From Flavimaribacter sediminis (GTDB lineage: Bacteria; Pseudomonadota; Alphaproteobacteria; Rhizobiales; Rhizobiaceae), in the NCBI RefSeq assembly GCF_019492055.1, contig NZ_JAICBX010000004.1, positions 248,001-312,000 of the forward strand: a DNA stretch of 64,000 nucleotides. Direction: 5' to 3'. Positions 60,955 through 64,000 of this stretch are shown here, piece by piece (the first letter of the stretch is position 1; every line of letters begins with the position of its first letter). The translations under genes and the position numbers were made by a program. A model generated the notes under the pieces. The model was not told the DNA's origin. It saw only the letters and a list, made by a program, of their open reading frames with translations, and made no database searches.

Positions 60955-62567
60955 GCCGCGAGAAAATCTACCTGTTCGACACGACATTGCGAGACGGCCA
61001 GCAGACGGCTGGCGTCGATTTCAGCGTCGAGGACAAGATTGCGATCGCCGGGATGCTCGACAAATTCGGAATCGACTACGTCGAAGGCGGTTATCCCGGC
61101 GCCAATCCGACCGACACCGCCTTTTTCGAGCAGAACCGGATGAAGAAAGCGTCCTTCGTCGCCTTCGGTATGACGAAGCGCGCCGGGGTTTCGGCGTCCA
61201 ACGATCCGGGCCTGTCGTCGCTCGTCCAGTCGAACAGCGACGCTGTATGTTTTGTCGCCAAAAGTTGGGATTACCATGTAGATGTCGCGCTCGGTATTTC
61301 CAATGAGGAAAACCTCGAATGCATTCGCTCTTCCGTCGAGCGGACGGTTGCCGCGGGCAAGGAGGCGATGGTCGATTGCGAGCACTTCTTCGACGGCTAC
61401 AAGGCGAATTCAGAATACGCCCTGGCTTGTGCGAAGACTGCGCTGGACGCCGGGGCGCGCTGGGTGGTTCTTTGCGACACCAATGGCGGAACCCAGACCG
61501 AGGAAGTAAGGGAGATCGTGACGGCGGTGATCGCGGCGGGAATTCCGGGTGACCAGCTCGGCATTCACGCCCACAACGACACCGGCCTTGCGGTCGCCAA
61601 CACGCTGGCGGCGGTGGAGGCCGGCGCGCGTCAGATCCAGGGCACTCTGAACGGTATTGGCGAACGTTGCGGCAACGCCAACCTGGTTGTCCTGATCCCC
61701 AATCTGGTGTTGAAACCGCGTTGGAACAAAAGGTTCTGTACGTCGATCGACGAGGAGAAGCTGACGGAACTGACCCGTCTGTCCCACGCGTTCGACGAAC
61801 TTCTGAACCGCTCCCCCGATCCGCAAATGCCCTACGTGGGCGCCTCGTCCTTCGCGACCAAAGCGGGCATTCACGCGTCTGCGCTGATGAAGGACCCGAA
61901 GACCTACGAGCATGTGGAGCCGGAAAGCGTCGGTAATACGCGCAAGGTCATGGTCTCGGACCAAGGCGGAAAATCCAATTTTATCAACGAACTGACCCGC
62001 CGGGGCATCAAGGTTTCTAAGAGCAGCCCGAAGCTCGACACGCTGATCGCAATCGTCAAGGAGCACGAGGCGAGCGGGTACGCCTACGAGGCCGCGGACG
62101 CCAGCTTCGAGCTGCTTGCGCGTCGCACCCTCGGCACGCTTCCGCAATTCTTCAAGGTAGAAAGTTTCCGCGTCATGGTGGAGCGCCGCTTCGACGCAAA
62201 CGGCGTCCTGAAGACGATTTCCGAGGCGATCGTGCGGGTCGAGATCGATGGAGAGCGCCACATCTCGGTGGCCGAGGGACATGGTCCGGTCAACGCACTC
62301 GACATCGCTTTGCGCAAGGATCTGGGCAAATTCCAGCAGGAAATCGAGGATCTGGAGCTCTGCGACTACAAGGTGCGTATCCTTAATGGCGGCACCGAAG
62401 CAATCACCCGGGTGCTTATCGAGTCGCGCGACGACAGCGGCGAGCGCTGGTGGACGGTCGGCGTGTCGGACAACATCATCGACGCTTCTTTCCAGGCGCT
62501 GATGGATTCGATCAATTACAAGTTGATCAAGAACCGGACGTCGATTGAAGAGTTGTCGAGTTCATGA
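60951..62567 (+). CDS. cimA: Citramalate synthase CimA
   Basis: A 538-residue enzyme that condenses pyruvate and acetyl-CoA to (R)-citramalate, a route to isoleucine through 2-ketobutyrate. The HMGL-like catalytic domain begins LFDTTLRDGQQT and contains GIHAHNDTGLAVAN and NGIGERCGNANL. A linker and the C-terminal LeuA allosteric domain (about 415-530) follow, so the enzyme is probably feedback-regulated. This architecture fits CimA better than LeuA. The last bases overlap the start of rarD (ATGA). Confidence 0.93.
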   Translation: MSREKIYLFDTTLRDGQQTAGVDFSVEDKIAIAGMLDKFGIDYVEGGYPGANPTDTAFFEQNRMKKASFVAFGMTKRAGVSASNDPGLSSLVQSNSDAVCFVAKSWDYHVDVALGISNEENLECIRSSVERTVAAGKEAMVDCEHFFDGYKANSEYALACAKTALDAGARWVVLCDTNGGTQTEEVREIVTAVIAAGIPGDQLGIHAHNDTGLAVANTLAAVEAGARQIQGTLNGIGERCGNANLVVLIPNLVLKPRWNKRFCTSIDEEKLTELTRLSHAFDELLNRSPDPQMPYVGASSFATKAGIHASALMKDPKTYEHVEPESVGNTRKVMVSDQGGKSNFINELTRRGIKVSKSSPKLDTLIAIVKEHEASGYAYEAADASFELLARRTLGTLPQFFKVESFRVMVERRFDANGVLKTISEAIVRVEIDGERHISVAEGHGPVNALDIALRKDLGKFQQEIEDLELCDYKVRILNGGTEAITRVLIESRDDSGERWWTVGVSDNIIDASFQALMDSINYKLIKNRTSIEELSSS

Positions 62568-63475
62568 ATTCACAGGAGGAAGGCGACGCCGAATCCCGGA
62601 AGGGATTCTTTTACGCTCTCGGCGCATATGGTCTGTGGGGCCTGATGCCCTTCTACATGAAGGCGGTTTCCCATGTGCCGGCCTATGAGGTGGTCGCGCA
62701 CCGGATACTCTGGTCCGTTCCAATCGCCGGCGTAATCCTGCTTCTGCTCGGGCGAACGTCCGACTTAAAGGTCGCGTTCCGGCAACCAAGGACGCTTGCT
62801 CTTGCCGCGCTGACAGCAACGCTGATCTCGATCAACTGGTGGATCTATATCTGGGCCGTGTCAGTTGATCGGACTGTCGAGACAGCGCTTGGCTACTATA
62901 TCAATCCCCTGGTCAATATCTGCCTCGGCGCGTTGTTTCTGAGAGAACGGTTCACCAAGCCGCAGACCGCGGCAATCGGTCTGGCGGTAATCGCCGTTGT
63001 TATACTCACGGTCAACGCCGGAGGATTGCCCTGGATATCGCTGACGCTGGCTTTCAGTTTCGGCATCTACGGGTTTTTGAGGAAGACGCTTCCCATCGGT
63101 CCGACGCAGGGTTTCATGCTGGAAGTACTGCTGCTGAGTCTTCCTGCGCTTGCGCTTTTGTGGCTGTTCGGCGACGGACACTTCACAAATGACGGCCTTG
63201 ACGGCATGCTGCTTTTGATGCTGGCTGGTCCTGTGACGGCGTTTCCGCTGATCCTCTATGCCTTCGGCGCGAAACTGCTGAAATATTCGACGATCGGCTT
63301 GATGCAATACACCGCCCCGACACTGATTTTCCTGATCGCCGTCTTTGTCTTCAAGGAGCCTTTCTCCTATTGGCAGTTCGTGGCGTTCTGCTTCATATGG
63401 GCGGCGCTCGCGATCTATTCCTGGTCGAGCTTTCGGACTTTGCGCGCGCGCCCCGCGGCATCGGCTGGCGAGTAG
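62564..63475 (+). CDS. rarD: EamA-family transporter RarD
   Basis: A 303-residue membrane protein with about ten spans and the two EamA repeats. The start GFFYALGAYGLWGLMPFYMK and the repeat region TAPTLIFLIAVFVFKEPF are typical of RarD (named for chloramphenicol sensitivity; substrate uncertain). The ATG overlaps the cimA stop. Its stop TAG abuts the stop of the convergent GST gene without a gap (TAGCTA at 63473-63478). Confidence 0.92.
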   Translation: MNSQEEGDAESRKGFFYALGAYGLWGLMPFYMKAVSHVPAYEVVAHRILWSVPIAGVILLLLGRTSDLKVAFRQPRTLALAALTATLISINWWIYIWAVSVDRTVETALGYYINPLVNICLGALFLRERFTKPQTAAIGLAVIAVVILTVNAGGLPWISLTLAFSFGIYGFLRKTLPIGPTQGFMLEVLLLSLPALALLWLFGDGHFTNDGLDGMLLLMLAGPVTAFPLILYAFGAKLLKYSTIGLMQYTAPTLIFLIAVFVFKEPFSYWQFVAFCFIWAALAIYSWSSFRTLRARPAASAGE

Positions 63476-64000
63476 CTACTTGCGCCCAAACGCGAGGATC
63501 GGCGCGACGGCCTTTTGCCACGAAGCGCGTGCTTCGAGACGCTTGATCCAGGCGTCGACATTGGCGGTTTCATCGAGCGAAATGCGGCACGGGTCCCGGT
63601 ACATGAAGGTGCTGGCGAGGGCAAAATCGGCAAGGCTGAGATCGTCGATGATCCACTCCTTTCCCGCCAGCGCGCAGTCGAGCACCGGGAGAAACTGGGC
63701 GATTTCCTTTAATTGCTGTTCGATATTGGTCTCATCGGTTTCTCCCATACCGAACATCGGCTTGAGCATGCGCTCGAAGGCAACGCGCTGCATGGCCGGG
63801 CCGAGATGGATCGCCTGCCAGTAGGACCACTGATCAACGAGCGCGCGACTCTGGAGATCATCGGGATACAGGTTCCGTTCCGGCTTCACGCCGGCCAGAT
63901 AGACATTGATTGCGCGGCTTTCCCAAAGTACGAAGTCGCCGTCGACCAGCACTGGCACTTTTCCGTTCGGATTCAGTGCGAGGTACTCTTTGGTCTTCGT
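63476..64000 (-). CDS. Glutathione S-transferase, N-terminal part cut by window edge
   Basis: A minus-strand frame ends at 63476 and is open to the right edge (175 codons visible). The visible part starts within the thioredoxin-like domain (TKEYLALNPNGKVPVLVDGD, then WESRAINVYLA) and continues through the helical C-terminal domain (LSLADFALASTF). The cis-Pro and the Glu-Ser of the glutathione site are present. The N-terminal ~35 residues lie beyond the window. The frame continues through a GTG at 63958, so that codon is not the start. Substrate unknown. Confidence 0.88.
   Translation of the reverse strand, partial: TKTKEYLALNPNGKVPVLVDGDFVLWESRAINVYLAGVKPERNLYPDDLQSRALVDQWSYWQAIHLGPAMQRVAFERMLKPMFGMGETDETNIEQQLKEIAQFLPVLDCALAGKEWIIDDLSLADFALASTFMYRDPCRISLDETANVDAWIKRLEARASWQKAVAPILAFGRK

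Overview
The window looks like a chromosomal segment of an alphaproteobacterium of the order Hyphomicrobiales (Rhizobiales). Support comes from gene order (slt-dapA-smpB; rpoZ-rsh-DUF2062-acpS-lepB-rnc-era-recO; yedK-lysE-cysS-GFA-cimA-rarD), the rhizobial type of glycerol ABC transporter, a TIGR02301-type protein, and high G+C with many ATGA/GTGA start-stop overlaps. Genus cannot be fixed from sequence alone.

Layout. 1-1.0 kb: end of an unknown gene and a YcxB-like membrane protein. 1.1-9.7 kb: a glycerol locus. One arm encodes an ABC importer (binding protein, two ATPases, two permeases, small membrane protein); the divergent arm encodes the DeoR-type repressor GlpR and glycerol-3-phosphate dehydrogenase GlpD. 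A set of phased CGAAA repeats lies between them. 9.7-17.0 kb: a ProC-like reductase, then a probable catabolic operon (FadR-type regulator, VOC protein, NMT1-type ABC importer, IlvD/Edd-type sugar-acid dehydratase, GST). 17.0-20.6 kb: a PHA-synthase-like hydrolase translationally coupled to a P-type proton ATPase.

20.7-35.3 kb holds the most unusual material. A Mur-ligase-like protein and an acyl-CoA-ligase-like enzyme lie on one side, and an LpxL-like acyltransferase, a BioF2/FemAB-type GNAT, an ATP-grasp enzyme and a PP-loop enzyme on the other. Between them (23.8-30.7 kb) sits an accessory island with three copies of a 170-bp palindromic repeat, an AT-rich secreted protein, a duplicated pair of secreted proteins sharing an 85%-identical N-terminal half but unrelated C-terminal halves, and two copies of a 'GKSTGP-TP-GKA' protein, one of them frameshifted. 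A decayed copy of the 5' end of the acyl-CoA ligase lies at the far edge of the island, next to the acyltransferase. This suggests the six enzymes were once contiguous and were split by insertion or duplication.

35.4-44.2 kb: hydrolase, lytic transglycosylase, dapA, smpB, a D-amino-acid module (dadA, Asp/Glu-racemase-like, ridA), family-5 UDG and a NYN-domain protein. 44.5-51.9 kb: the rpoZ-to-recO housekeeping block and an unlisted-size 46-aa gene. 52.0-57.4 kb (minus strand): MFS transporter, phosphatase-nucleotidase-YgfZ operon, small conserved proteins and a Nudix hydrolase. 57.5-64 kb: YedK with a possible beta-clamp motif, LysE-type exporter, cysS behind a possible leader peptide, GFA protein, citramalate synthase, RarD, and a GST cut by the window edge. 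No tRNA, rRNA, transposase or CRISPR array was seen.
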